Positions 10,353-25,300 of a DNA stretch of 64,000 nucleotides are shown one piece after another; positions within the stretch are counted from its first letter, which is position 1; the number at the start of each line of letters is the position of its first letter. The stretch spans positions 12,667,501-12,731,500 of the forward strand of contig CM057146.1 of the NCBI GenBank assembly GCA_029964075.1. The letters run 5' to 3'. Source of the stretch: Patiria pectinifera. Its lineage: Eukaryota; Echinodermata; Asteroidea; Valvatida; Asterinidae. The position numbers and the translations under genes were made by a program. The notes under the pieces are model-generated. The model had not been told where the DNA came from. It saw only the letters and a program-made list of their open reading frames with translations, and did not search any database.

Positions 10353-13300
10353 CTGATTAAGAAAAAAACAAAACATACAAATTGAAAATTTGTTAGGAGA
10401 AAAAAGTCTTTAATGTTAATCTTCGGTATGATTTAGTTTAGTGTGGCTCTAAAAAGCCAGTCCACAATGGGGATAATTATACACACTACTTACCATCCTT
10501 GTCTCCGTCATCCTCCTCGTCCACAACTACCTCCGTAGTCTCCTCAGTCTCAGCCAGGCTGATGTCGTCTCCGTACTCTGCCTCCAGGAGGGCGGAGCGT
10601 TGCTCCTGGGAGAGGGTGGCGAGCTGTTCCTCCGTCACTGCCTCTGCTTGCAGCTGGTCTAGCTTGCTGAGTTGGGCGCTACTCCATCCAGCCTGCAAAA
10701 CAAAAAGGATTAAAGGGATATAGGATCACTTAATGACAAAAGTAACCTGCCAAATTATTATCAAATAGCTTATTCTATTGACCCCCTCCCTACACAATTT
10801 CTTTTAGTGATGTACATTTTTATTTTGGAAGTACAGTAATTAAACTCTGGCTAAGTCGGCATGCACTCTCAGGACCGGAGAATTTTTGACGACTTGTGCG
10901 AATGCCGACATTTGCCGACTTACATAAATTGAATCATGGAGTAAAAAATACATTGAATGGCTATGCACATCTGTATCTGGATCAATACTGCAAACAATCT
11001 CCCATTATGGGATCACAGGCTTCGATTTACACTGGTTTGTTTCTACATCCATGGTTGATTCCAGCAAATTTATCCTCGATGTTTATCATCACAAACAGGC
11101 TGGGGTATTGATCTCAAAAAGTCATGCCCTACCGGTACGAAGCATGGACAGCCAGCCAGCACAACGCTTGCATACAGTGTGTACGCACGTGTACGTGTAC
11201 AGTAAAGAATTAATGCGTGCCGACTCATACGGAGGAATTTTTGTTGTTTCGAGGAAATGGGACCAAAAGTAACACGCCAGCTTAGGCGAAATGGCGACTT
11301 ACAAAGGCCGACTTAGAAATGAAAAGTTCAATGGAACTGCATTGGAGACGATCAGGACTTTCGTCAGATGGCCAATTTAAGCGATATGACAAGTTATACG
11401 CTGTCGACTTAGTCAGAGTTTACTGTATGTGTACAATGTGACTAAGACTTGAAGGTGTGCATGGTGAAGAGTCAATGACTAATCTACGTAAGACTTCATG
11501 TGTTGTGTGTGGTTGCGAAAATAAGGTTGTTTTGTTAAGTAAACGGTAGACTTACAGCTAGTGTCTGTGGAGGTATGAGCGAGACTGCGTGTGGTTTGAT
11601 GCCTGCGATGCTAGCATCGGATAGACTACTCAACTCCTGTGTCGTGAAGCCGGCTGAAACAAAAGCAGAATAAGAAATATCAAAATGCCAAAAAGCTGTC
11701 TCTACAAGTAAGAGCCTATTACTCAATTCATCAAAAGTCCAATATTATTTATCCCGTTACTTGTGAGGGGCTTGTGGTGGTCTCAACTACAACACTGTTC
11801 AAATATTTTGGGAGAATGGACACATGCTGTTAGGGACTGTGGCCCAGTGGTGAGGGTTTGTGACTCATGATCAGAGGGTCAGAGGTTCGAATCCTACTCA
11901 TCATATATATAGTGTCCTTGGGCAAGCCACATCACCCGCACTGTTGCCTCCCTCCACCCAGGATTGGTATCAGCATTAGCCAGGGAGCAAGACCAAAAAA
12001 AAAAGTCTCCGGTTTCTGGTATGGAGCTTGCCCAGAAAGTGGGGTGGCGATGCGGCTTTTTTTTTTTTTTACCTGATTTTTTTGCTTCAAATGTCGGCTG
12101 ATGACTGCAAATGGTGCCCAACTAAACTTAGTGCAAATATATGGGAGTCCAGAGAGGCCACATAAAGCTTATTCTCGACCATAACCCAATCTAAAAACAC
12201 ATTAAAATTGTGCAGCAGCAGGATTCCAGTCAAACCAGTGAGTTTGGCGGTTTTGAGACATCATCTTTCATTGAAAAAAAAAAAAACTTTTTCGTTTTGC
12301 CGACGCGCATGGCTACGGCGACGTGCGCACATACCAGAAACCGGAGACTTTTTTGGGGGGGCCTAACCTGCGATGGACTGGCATCGCATTGCCAGGCAGA
12401 AAAGACATATTCTTAGTCATTTCATGTCATGGAGACCGGAGATCAACGCAGGCCTGTATGAGCCATATTGGCTGGGGACAGATCTTGCTGTACGTACCCA
12501 CGACAGAGCCAACCTCGGCGAAGACCTCCGGCATCCAGGTGTTGATGGCTCCGTACCCATCCACTGCCTTGGTCTTCAGGGTTGCCCACTGGCCTGCATC
12601 GCAGCTTCTTAGCTCACCAATGGCATTAGCTGCCTCCCTTGAGGGCAAAAATAAGATGAAAAAGAAGAATAATAGAATCCGAGTTGGCAGATTCTGGGCA
12701 AGGAGCAGGGTAAATTCTGTGGCATGTGTTTTATAGAGGCACACATTTTACATTAAAAGATACGAATGCTCGAATGTAGGATAAAAATTAACTTTACCCT
12801 AGATGTATTAAAAAGTGATGATTATGATCATCTTGCAAAACAATTGAATACAAGAAATTCAAAGCTTTTTTTAAGGTTACAAAATTATTAACACTTTTTA
12901 AACAAAACAAGAAAAGGCTATTTTACATTTGAGGAGCTACTTCAGGCTTGTTTAGCACAATCAATAAGGCTGATAACAACTGCAGCAGAAGAAGACAATG
13001 AGAAAAACCACTTGCTGTGCATGGTTGGATTTTCTAAGTTGACTTACTGGTAGGCGATGCTCGCAATGTCCTCCATCTCTACCGCAGTCAGACCACAGAG
13101 GAAGTTAGCCAAGGCAGTCAGGTCCAGGGAATCTAGGCTGGTTACAGAGAGACCACTCAGCTCAGAGAACCTCCCTACACCAGCGCTGAGCTAAACCAAA
13201 CAAAGGGTAGAAAAATCACAAGTTACGGAGCAATAAAAAATTGAATTAAAGGGAAGTTACTCCACTAATGTAGGCCTAAATAGTCAAGTAAGTCACGAGC

Positions 13301-16300
13301 AAATTATGGCTCATCAGGCCGGCGTTTATCCCCAGTTTCCTTGGCATGAATAACTGAGAATATTTCTTTTCCCCTGGATGCTAGTCCATCGCAGGTTACT
13401 CCCCAGCTAATTAATGCCGGTACCCATTTATACCCCTGGGTGGAGAGAGGCAAGTGGGGGGTGAAGCGGCTTGCCCAAGGACACAACACATGGCCAGCGG
13501 CTGGATTTGAACCCCTGATGACCCTCTGATAAACCTTAACCACACTACTCAACTTCAGCCATAATTATTGTGCAACTAATTAGGGCACATTTCACAACAA
13601 TTACTCTGCTTCTAATCCATGACTTATTCAACAAATAATGGCATGAGATAAGCAGTCATTTTATGGCGTACAAACCAAACACGGACAACTTTACTGACTT
13701 ATTGTGATCGTCATAAAGCCCATCTTTTCCCGAGTTTTTAAGGTTTTTGCATGCAATTCGGCAAAATAAACTGTTCTACTCATGAGAGAATTTTTATGTG
13801 TATATCATCAGATTCAATAGAAACTAGAACAAAACTTTTGTCAAGATGGAGCAGGAAAACAGAGTTAATCCCACTGTTTTCTTTAGAGCCATACGGGGAA
13901 AAAATACATCGTAAAAGCTGTGACAATATATCCGCAACCAAGACTTCAAAAAATATTTGTAAATTTTTCAAAAATTGTTGCTCATGCTGCGCAGCAAATT
14001 TGTTTCATAAATCTTACATATGAAATAAGTTATGCACCGTTATAAAATTGGCTGCTAGTACAACATTGCACAAATTAGTATTTTGAAGCTATTGGTAAGT
14101 ACAAGTCGCTGTATATAGGCCTACCTGGTGTGAAGTGTAAATGTTGTATTGGGCAATAGCATAGACAGTGTCTGTCTCAGTCAGGTTGAGCTGGCCGATC
14201 TCCGCCGCAGTAAACTTGGATGCAATGTGGCCCAGCTGGGAGATCTGGTCAGGTGTCATGTCAGCTGCCTGTCCCCATGCCTGATGAAATCAAACAAAAG
14301 GAACAAATTAAGTGCTAATAAAAAAAATGGCTCCTTAGTTCATCCACATGCAGTCAACACAATATCTACTAATTTATGTATACCTCTTTAGCTTTGTTTA
14401 CAGGCCCGTTCCATATGCAAATTACCTAATATCCACAAACTGTGAAATGTGTTTACTGCCATGGCTCCTTAGTTCATCCACATGCAGTCAACACAATATC
14501 AACTAATTTATGTATATACCTCTTTAGCTTTGTTTAGAAGCACTGCCAGTTGAGCTTCCCAATGCATATCCACAACTGTTTAATGTGTTGACTGTCATGG
14601 CTCCTTAGTTCATCCACAGGTCAACACAATATCAACTAATTTATTCATCCCTCTTTATTAGCTTTGTCTAGAAGTGCTGCCAGTTGAGCATCTGTGAAAC
14701 CTGTCACAATTCACCCAGTGCATATCCACAACTGTCAAATGTGTTGACTGTCACCGGGCTCCTTAGTTTATCCACAGTCAACACAATATCAGCCAATTTA
14801 TGAATACCTCTTTAGCTATGTCTAGAATTGCTGCAAGTGGATCATCTGAGAAGCCTGTCACTTCAGCTATTGCATATATCCACAACTGCCAAATGTATTG
14901 ACTGCCATATGGCTCCTAGTTCATCCACAGTCGACACAATATCAACTGATTTATTTATACCTCTTTAGCTTTGTCTAGAAGCGCTGCAAGTTGAGCATCC
15001 GAGAAGCCTGTCACTTCACCCAGTGCATATCCACAACTGTCAAATGTGTTGACTGTCATGGCTCCTAGTTCATCCACAGTCCACGCGATGTTGCCATCGC
15101 CGAGCGACTCGATTTCATTGCAGGTTGGCGAGTATGTGGAGTCTATCACAATAAAGATAAGACCAAGAGCTTGAAAAAAGTTGACATTGATGAAGAAATA
15201 ATGTAAAACCATTCAATTGTTTGTAGCTATCGTTCTTAATTATTCCTTCTCAAGTACACAAATGTTTGTGCCTCAATGAAAATAACTGAATTAAAAATAA
15301 AGTTCTATAAATCTCCTACCCCAGGCATGAGAATGAATTTCAATGGCAAAAACAGGAAACTTGAGCAAAAACAGGAAAAAAAGATGTGAAATCAGACAAT
15401 AAAGTCCCAAAACAGGTTTAAAACAAATAAAAACACAAACAAAAAAACAGTAAGAATCTCATGCATGCTACCCCCATCTCCATCCCCGCCTGATTTTTTT
15501 TTTCAAGATATTTTCTGATAATTTTTTTAAGCAACGTTTTTTATTTTTTTATTTTTTTTTTTTAACCTGAAAAAAAATCCCAACTCTTAGGCCCCCCCCC
15601 AAAAATAAGTCGGTCTCTGGTCAGCGCGTGTTTTTTTTTCATGCACGTCGATCAAAATTATGGAGGACACCAATGTACACGAGGACATTGGAACTTTGGT
15701 CTGACCAGAGACCGAATATTATTTTTTTTGGCCTTATCCAAAATTCCAAAGCATTTTTTCCTGATTTTCTAGATTTTCAACAAAAAAAAATGTCCCCAAA
15801 ATTTAAAAATGGTTTGACATACGCCTTCTCTGGTTTCGAAATAGATCCAATATGAATCAAAACTATGGTTTGCTTGAAAAAAATGTAGCCTGCGTTTCTC
15901 TTTTTTTTTTCTTTTTTTGTTGAAGATGAGAATCTACATCCCTACCCACGAAAAACCAATTTTAAAATTCCATCTAAATATCTTCCCGAACCTCGTCTCT
16001 TTCTCCCTGATACATCTGCCTGCGCCGCGGCAACTAGCGCATCTTTGGCCTTGATTGCCATGGTAACGAAACCCTCCTCCCGACTGGATATGTCTTGAGG
16101 TCGTAGGTCAACGTCGCAATATCTGCGCCAAATCTCTTTGTACTCAGCAAAGCGAACCATCACGTCCTCTGCAACCAAGGAAAACTGATCCTGTGCAGAG
16201 AAAAAGAAAAAAAAATCATGGTCATCTTTGATAGTGTTAGGAGTTAAATTAGCAACCAATGGAATTAGATGTGTAATTGCCTTTATGGGATTACATTCAA

Positions 16301-19300
16301 GAAATAAAAAAAAAAATAATAATTTTAAAGATTGACATTTTTTCAAACTTACTTCCTCCAAGTTCTGTATTTCCAGCTCAGACAGCGAAACCAGGAGGGG
16401 ACCAATGTCAGATATGGTGTCTGACATCCATTGATTTGGGGATCTGAAAAAAAAAACCCAAAAAACAAAAACAGTGTTGAAGAAAAATTCTAATAAAGAC
16501 AACTTCATAATTCCATGATCTCTGGAGTCACATCAAAGAAATGAGTTGTTAAGCTGTTTCATCAACTCAGCTGAAACAGCTCTTGTTTTCATTAAGACTT
16601 TTTTCCTTTTCCTTTTTCAGACCCTACTCTATAGGATTTGTACATAGTTTTCCTAAACGAATTGGGCACTTTTATTAATCCCATCAACTTTATACTTGGC
16701 ACACACATAGACCACTACCCGCGGATGCATACTGAACATTGACTTCATCACGTCATCATCTTCACATGTAACGTAAAAAAATATTAAAGGTGCATTTTTT
16801 GAAGCCCTAAATCTCCTCAAGTTCAAGTCCGATTGGGTTGAAACTTAGTGTGTACATAGACAGGGACGTATTATAGATGAAATTTGAAGTGACGTCTTGA
16901 TGACTTCATATCCTGTGATTTTATATGATTTTTTTAAAAAATTTTGACCTTCATTGTTTTTTTTTGTTTACCCCATTTCTTGCACCAGTCTTTCCCCGAT
17001 GACCACCATCTGGTCGATATCCAGGCAGCATTTCTGCATGCTGTACAGGTTACCAGTGAAGACGTCGGAGGAGAGGCGTCGTAGCACATCGGCCCCCAGG
17101 TCGCAGGCCAGGTTACCGATGATATCCATGGTGCCCTGCTCGATGGTGTTCGCCTGTCCATCCACGCCCTGGGCCGGATTAGAATGGATGCCATGTTTAG
17201 AATGTTCCAACTGACCTCATGCACACACTCTCTCTCTTGATTGGCCAAAAGTGTGTCACATGGTATTTGTGGTGTTATGTACTTAATTACCGTGCATGCA
17301 AAGCCAAAAAGGATTATAACACCTCACCCACATATTCTGCGTCTTGATGGATCAAGCGCAAGTCACATGGTACTTTCTATTTTTGCTATCTTTCTGTGCA
17401 CGGCCAAAATTACTTTACCTGTAGCAACCAACCTATCACCCGGACATCTGTGTATGCAAGAGTTAGTTACTTAATTGTGACTGGAATTGTGAATGGACTT
17501 GTGATGTTTGCATGGACTTAAGGCCGGTTTATATTTACGTAAATTTGAGTGGGAATTAAGCAAAAGTGTTAGGACAGTGGCCAGAGATGAAACTGGCATA
17601 TGGCCAAAAAATCGGAAAATATGCCGAGGAAAAATACGTGTCCGAAATCTGGGCCGCGCTGCATTACACACATGTACATGCATGTACAATAACACTTCAT
17701 GCCCAATTTCCGGACACCTACTCCTGCTTTATTTTCGATTCAAACAAAATTTTACAATAAAAAAATGGTCAGTGTTTTCATTGCATAAAAGCCCGAATTG
17801 CGGTTAGAGTAATGGAGCCATCAATAAAGAAGTTCACTTCTTACTTGAGAAAGTCGAGGGAAAAGTCCGAAAGACAAGGCACCGTTCATGGTGCTTCAAT
17901 CATGTCCATTCAACCACACAACTCCACTACTCCACTTGCATTCATACGTGGGGAAAAATCAGGTATTATTGTCTTTCTCTTCTAAAGCCCCTGTCACACT
18001 TTTGCGTATCCTAATTCCTTATGAGTTCCTTATCAAATTTTTTCAATATGCAGCCGTACGCTCAAAACGTCGAAATTGTTTGAATACTTTGACTTATGTG
18101 CGACGCACATCTAGCGTACAAGTAACGAATTCAGCGCATCCATTGCGTACGAGATTGGTATGAGTTGCGTATGCAGTGCACAACATTACTTTTCGGGCTG
18201 CGAATAGGTCAGTATGCAGTGCGCATACTGAGCGTATTCCGGACGCACCGACTTATGCCGATCGCATGCCTGACGCAATACGTCGGCATTCGCTATGAGT
18301 TCGTTCAGCGTGCGTTGTATCTGCGCTGCAAGTACGCTATGTATACGTCCAATATAGGCGGCTCATCATGCTGACGGGGTGCGTGCCGGGAGGTCAGCGC
18401 ATTACTGCGTATGAACCGCTTATCCCCCACGAACACATAGCGTACTCGTACCGTGCTCGACCGATGCGGGACCGATGCGCTGCGTATTTATAACTTATGA
18501 CCTGCGTAACAGCGTACGCAGCGTAGTTTTGTGCATGCCCAAAACTATCCAGCGTACTGGGCCGTACCATGCGTATGCCTGCGTACATAAAACTTACACA
18601 AAACGATAGAGATGCATATGAGGTGCGTATTGTGCGTACGACTGCGTATGAAAAAAATGTCAATGCGCAACTCATAAGGAATTAGGATACGCAGAAGTGT
18701 GACAGGGCCCTAACAAATGCCAGTGAAATGTTTCGCTAATGCTCTCTTCGCTATCCTCGAGATAATCATCACGATTTTTAAAGCATTGTATTTTGTATAA
18801 CTAAATTTGAAACCTCCGAAAATCGCACAACATAATGATTTTATCCACTGGATCGTTCACAAGGCTACCCGTTCCCGACCGGCCATGTGCTAGCAGACGG
18901 TACGGGTGCGGTACGTACGCTGGTATCATTGCGTTCAGTACATGCACGCACGTGCGACACAGTGATTTTTCCAGGTCGCCTGTCAATGTTTAACCTTTTG
19001 TCCAGCCGAAGAAGGCTCCGATTAGTGTTATGCCCTGTGTTTCTACCGTGGTGAAAGAGATTAAAACTACGTTCGCGATGATTTTAACGTGCCATTTCCA
19101 TCGACTTTTCTTCGAAATTATGATTGAAATAAAATGACATTTTGTGAGAAAAATCCTTACAAAATCAAATTTTGTGGGACACACTGTAAAAAAATCGGAA
19201 ATTTCGTTGGGAAATTTAAAAAGTCGGTTTTCCGATTAAAATCGGAAAAGTTTCATCTCTGAGTGGCAAATGTCACAATTAATGAAACTTCAATTATTGA

Positions 19301-22300
19301 TGTTATGAAATTCGCTTCGCTTTCGCTTTCATGTGAAGTATGAACCAGTCTTCATGATGTACTTACGATCCACCACAGCATGGGCGTCAATCGGTGGGGG
19401 ACAGGGGGGGACAAGTCCCCCCCCCCTTTTTAAAGTGGGGGATATCATATCGTTTGGTCCCCCCCCCCACTTTTTTGTCCCCGAATAAATATTGTAGCAT
19501 ATGTTTTGATTCTGTACTTCAGAATAGCCGATTCAATTACTCCAACTTCGAAAATGAAGTTTAAATGATGATCTTTTGCTCAAAAAATTTGTTAAAGTGG
19601 TCAGAAATAATGCCTCAGATCGCACCACAGAACGTCTGGAATCCAAATCGCTTCGCGCTCGCATGATTTCTGATCAAGGTATGTGTCCCCCCTAGCTCCC
19701 CCCCCCCCCACTTGATTGAAGCCCTTGACCACAAGTACCTCAACTCACCAGACACTGCAGGGCATTGGACGTCAGCGCCTTCCGTTTATCTCTCTTGAGT
19801 CCTATCAAATCCTCGTTGCCAATCTCGGAATACAGCATCTCACAGTGGCTGGAAGGGATGGAGTTGAGTTCCTCAACACTGCCAATAAAAAACATCCACA
19901 TTTAATAATTGTAATGACTGCTGTTATGTGGGATATGACGTTTTTAACACCTGAGGGTGCATAGCACCCAAGGCGAACTATGCGCCCTGAAGGGGTTCAA
20001 AACGGCATATCCCACATCACAGCGGTCAACAATTGTTTTGTTATATTGTGCCAATAACTCAAAAAGATAATTAGTTGTACCGGTAACTTACTGTGTGAGA
20101 AATAAATTAAATCGGTGCGATGTAACCTTTGATAACTGAAGGCTTTGGTGCCCTGCCGGACAGCGTTTGACATTGTAGTTCTCATATAATGCGCAAAGCT
20201 AGGTTCCACACGCACGCACAACGTGCGCAATGCAGTGCGATATCACCCTCAGTGTGTGACATGCATTTGTATTGTCCAGACACGTGGCCGTCCTAGACGA
20301 TTGAAATTACAGTGCAAGCACACAGTAATATAACAATTCTGAATATTGACCATCTTTTCTCGTTCTGCTGTTTACAGTTATTCAAATTGTCTAATACATG
20401 TATTTCCTCTCTATACAATACAACACACAGGATCAGAGATCCTTTGCAATACAGCCATCTTTGAGGTGCATGGCTTTTGATCCACAGGGGTAACCATGAG
20501 AACACCTGTTGGGAATTCATTGTTATAATAAATTAAAGTAAGAAAAAACACCTTAAAGTTGACTGAATTCAAAAGGGCTACGGGCAGATTTACTGGTCAA
20601 ATGGGTACAAGATATCGAAGACCTATTGGCATTGGTCAATATTATGTGCACTGCAATTCCAATTTATAGTTTAACAATGGTTTGCAACATTAGGAATGCT
20701 GCAAACCTTGGAAATAGGAAAAAGGGATCACTCAGAGAGGATACAGCTTTTTATTACAAATTTTTCAAATTTTTTTTTTTTTTTAAAGCTGGAATGAGCT
20801 GTTTCTTCACTGTCACAAGTGACCTCACTCTCACTTCATTTTCATTTTGACAAATTCCTCTTTCTGGCAAAATGAAAATCAAAAAATACAACAGAAGGCA
20901 CGATCATGGGCGTCGCCAGGATTTGTTCCCCCAAATCGTTGTTCTTTCTCTAGCATATGCTCAGTTTATCATTTTTTTTGCGGGGTGGGCGGGGGACATT
21001 TACCCACCTCAGCCCATTGACACCCCTGCAGAAGCCCATTTTGTAAATGTGTATTAAATTAATAGTAAATATGACTTCACACCTCTTTTCTTTTCTTTCT
21101 CTTTTCCTTTTTTCTTCCTTTTTTGTGGTGCTTTTCCAGGAGGGGGGGGGGGCAAGTGCACCGCCCCCTTGACCCATCCTGGCGACGCCCATGGGCACGA
21201 TGACAGCCAGCAGGAAGAGGAGAAATCCTTGAAAGCATAGCTTGAATAGGGAATGCTTTTACAATAAACGCCAGTGTTCTCCACACACGGGTTTTGGGAG
21301 GGCGGGCCGCCCTCCCAAAGTTTAAGGCCGCCCTGCCAAAGAATTGGCCGCCCTGCTATAATAATTGGCCGCCCTGCCAAAAAAATAACAAATCACGGAA
21401 TGAAAGCAACTTCGACAGCAGCGCCGAACACTATTTTTCGCCAGCACTTACGATCAAACAAGTAGCCGACGAGCCATGCCCGACTTCCAAACCGCAGCAT
21501 GTTGACGGCCTTGCCTGCAACACTGTGAGATCGATGAATAGCGCGAAAAGAGCTACACACACATTCACACCGGAAGACGCACACATGTACACTGGCGTGC
21601 AAAAGTATTTACGCACCAGCTGTACGATTTTCAACTTGTAATTTGACTTGAAAATATCATGGATGGTCAATACATTTTCAAACCTGTGTCTTGTGTCATT
21701 ATTTTAGTCAGTAATATTCAACTTTCTAACACTAAACATCATTTCCTTCATGGATAAAACTTGCCACTTCGCGACGCCACTTCGCAACAACGTTAAACCG
21801 CCATCTTGAATTGCCTCATTACGTATTCATGAGCACATGAATATCATTACGCTGGCATTTAAACCAATGGGGGGAAAAGGCGCGTTGTTTTCCGGGCCGT
21901 TAAATGAATATTTAGCAGGTCAAATCGTCGTCACCCTTCATAAATATTGAAACTAGAATCCCCAGGCCTTTTAAGGGATGGTTAATTTGCATGTGAATGC
22001 TTTCTGAAAGCCCCAAGATGCCACTCAAAGGTCAGGTCAATGATCAACAAAAAGGGGCGTCCATGCCTGCCGTGGAGAGAGGTGTGTCTTCGGGAAATAA
22101 AAAGACTGCGTGGCACTTAATTTCTGTGCAAGCACGAGGTTCGGGAACAATGGTCTAGGGTCGCTTGGGCATATCAGCAGGCGTCGGTGACCTGCAGCGT
22201 GCTGGTGGAGTGGTTTCGTTGATGATTGTCCGCGAACATTCTAATCGCTTCTGCCCGTTGTTTGATCATGATTTGATCGGCCCGAAATTCCGATTTCAGC

Positions 22301-25300
22301 AGGGCAATGCACAGCCACATATCGCTTTGTTTACAGAAGAATATCTAGCCGACTCAACCCCAGATTTTATTCAAGAAATGGGGGGCAGCTGGGAGTTTGC
22401 AGGTAATGGAATAGCCAGCTCCAAGCCCTGACCTGCCAATCCGCCGAAGAATTTGTGGAATGAGCTGAAAAGGCAGCTCCATCATCGCCAAGTTTGGCCA
22501 CGGAATCAAGCCAATTTGTTCCAAATTCTTCAGTGGATTTCGTGTGGCCTGGATTATCAGATCCTTGCCAATCTGTTAATATCAATGAGCTGGCGGTGCC
22601 AAGCTGTAATAAATGCTGGGGGAGCTTTTACTTGGCCTTAACTTTTTGTATTTTTTTGCGTTCTATGGGCGCCGCCATCTTGGATTTTGTGATGCCCCAT
22701 TGACTTTGTACACAGAAGAAACTAGTGACGTCAAATTAATCGTCATTCTGGACTCATCTTGACGGTACGTACTGTAGCCTAAAACATCTCGGCCTGTTGT
22801 GATCGTATCGGGAGACCCTGAACCGCCCCCCTCTCGGTCACAATCATTATGGTGGCCGCCGGCGTTCACGTCCAATGACGTCATATACCAATGGGCGCCA
22901 TTTTAATGACGTCATATCGACCGGCACCATTTTGATGACGTCATGCCGCCCTCCCAAAAAAAAAGTCTGTGGAGAACACTGAAACGCATTTAGAAAAGGA
23001 TTATGGCAGAAAGATAGACGTATGGAACAGAACCACAAAACATCTCAATGCAATTCTAGACGTTTTACTTTCTAACCTGTTGCACAGACACGCAGTCCAA
23101 TGTTGACGCAAACTTAACCTTGTTTGTCTATCATCAGTGGCTTTCCTAACCGTACCTTAACTCTTTAAGCAGTTGTCCCCTCAGCGCAGCGATCTCAATC
23201 TCAGTGAAGTCGGCAGAGTAATCATCGTGGGCCGCGGAGAGAGAGGCCTTGATCTTCTGGTGAGTGCAATCCAGCTGTGCCGAGGATAACGGATTAAGGA
23301 ACGGGATTAGAGTAGGAAATCTCTCCTTGATGTTGTGATAATTAAGGTAAATCTGTTGCAGTGTTTCCGCTGATGTAGATGTTTTTAAAGATGCACTGTT
23401 TGTGTTTTTCAACCGGTTAATTTTTTTCTTCCACAGACTTTTCAACTTGTACTTTTGTTTATTTTCAAATAGATTTTTATTTGGGGGGGGGGTGTGTTTG
23501 CAACCCTCTGAAAAAGGCTATTTTATTCTGGGATTTATTTTATTTGTTTTCATCGTAAGAAAACAAATAGTTAAGATAAAAAGTAACTATTCCATAACTG
23601 AAAGTGTGTCACTGTTTGCATGCATAAATTGTCTCATTCCAAAGTTTAAAAATGTGTTTTTCAAAGATACAATTTATTTTTTTGAAGTGGAAGCTCAATA
23701 ATAGCGTGGGTGGTATACCTTTAAGCTCTATGCTTACTGAATGGCACGCAACTACAGAGAGGCATATATAACAGCTGAAATGTCATGGCGCATTGCTTAA
23801 TACCATCTGATTAAAGGCAGCTTAGTGAGTTTATGACCGGTGCTGTTTTGTTTCAGGCACAGGTGTAATGCATCTGTTTGTTATTTTTTGACAGGACATT
23901 TTTCTGTCGGGAGAGCAACGACTTGTTGATTTGCAGAGTAATTGCATTTTGTTGTTTCAGTGAAAAAAATTCTGTGTAAAATAAAAAATGGTTATTTGTC
24001 TGCTTTTGTATACCCACAAAATTATAAAACTAACATCCCTCTGAAAAGTTTTTGTCATTACAATGTAATTAATTAATGCTATTAATCTTATTTTTATGCT
24101 CACCGATCAAATCGCTTCGCGATTGTAAACGATGATATCTGTGCAAATATGCCATTTCAGATTCACTTGAACTATTTATAATTATAGCATAGTACATTTT
24201 TAACAAAGATAAGTTTCACCACAAATTTGTTGGTACATATTAATTTTTAACATCAACTGCCTGTGTACACTCCTGGGCCCAATTTCACAGTGCTGGTTAA
24301 CAGTTAGCAGAAAAGTTGTGCTTACTACAAGTGGAAAATCATGCTGCTGCCTAAGCGCTATTTCATGGTGTGAATGTGCTAACGGTTGCACGCGATGGAG
24401 ATTTCTATTGTTACGTCACTGATTGAGGCATCTTTTTCCCTCTGGGGTTAAGTGCTTATTGCTGTGATTACTAAGGTACTTTAACAGTCTCTATGAAATA
24501 GACAGAGGCTTTTTTTTTTTGGTAAGCACAACATCGCCTAGGCAGCGCTATGAAATTGGGCCCTGCGTTGGTTTGGAACGGCCACTTTATTTGGGGTTGG
24601 GACTGAGTGGATGATATTGGCAATGTCCGTGTTTCATCTCAAATAGTTCGCCTCCCTTTCATCAGGTGAACATACTGAGTGACAGATTTATCCATGGTCA
24701 GTGCGGATTATGCTAGATTGTGATTGGGTGATATGCAGGATTATGTCGTCGTCTGCTGATGATGTTCACAGTCTTCGTGAAGGTCGAAGGAAAAAAATCA
24801 CAAGAGGCTGACTTAATCTGTGGCTATACATACAGTTCCCACAAGAAATCTGCATCTTTTGTCTTTTATCCATTGTTACAGGCAGAGAGTTTGTATTTTG
24901 TGCGGGCACATTTTTACACGGGCTCACATCAGCCACCAAACAATGCATTTCACATAAAATTATGTGTTAATTATTCTCCGGAAGAGAACAATGTTCTGTA
25001 AGGTCGAGATGTTACATCAGACGAAGGCCAACGGTGGATGAATCAGCTATAGTAGTTTAACTTCAGTCTCTAAGCTTGTTCAAAAATTTCCTGAAACAAA
25101 AAAGTGCTCTAAGTTTGAACATGCAATTTAGCCATTAGAATTGTTACCACTTCCTTTAAGCAAATTAACCTATCGACGAGTTAGCCATGGCCCTTTAGAC
25201 AACCAAATTTTGTACGCTAAGTTTTGATGTTGCGCGTTGCGCGTCCATTTGTATATGTAATTGGACAATGTTTCACAAGCTGCGTTGACGCGATTTTACC

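Larger units (their letters stand above)
21272..22981. mobile_element. TIR element CAGTGTTCTCCACA, 1.7 kb
   Basis: Ends cagtgttctccacacacggg and the inverse of cagtgttctccacagactt, followed by gggagggcgg words. Flanks share a 6-bp duplication AAACGC. Subterminal ggccgccctgcc repeats on the left, CRE-like repeats on the right. Contains a decayed Tc1 fragment. hAT-like ends; no transposase of its own recognised. Confidence 0.72.

Noticed and set aside
12323..12736. Long + strand frames across otoancorin-like exon 24
   Set aside because: They run through a MITE end, a SINE remnant and the antisense of the exon.
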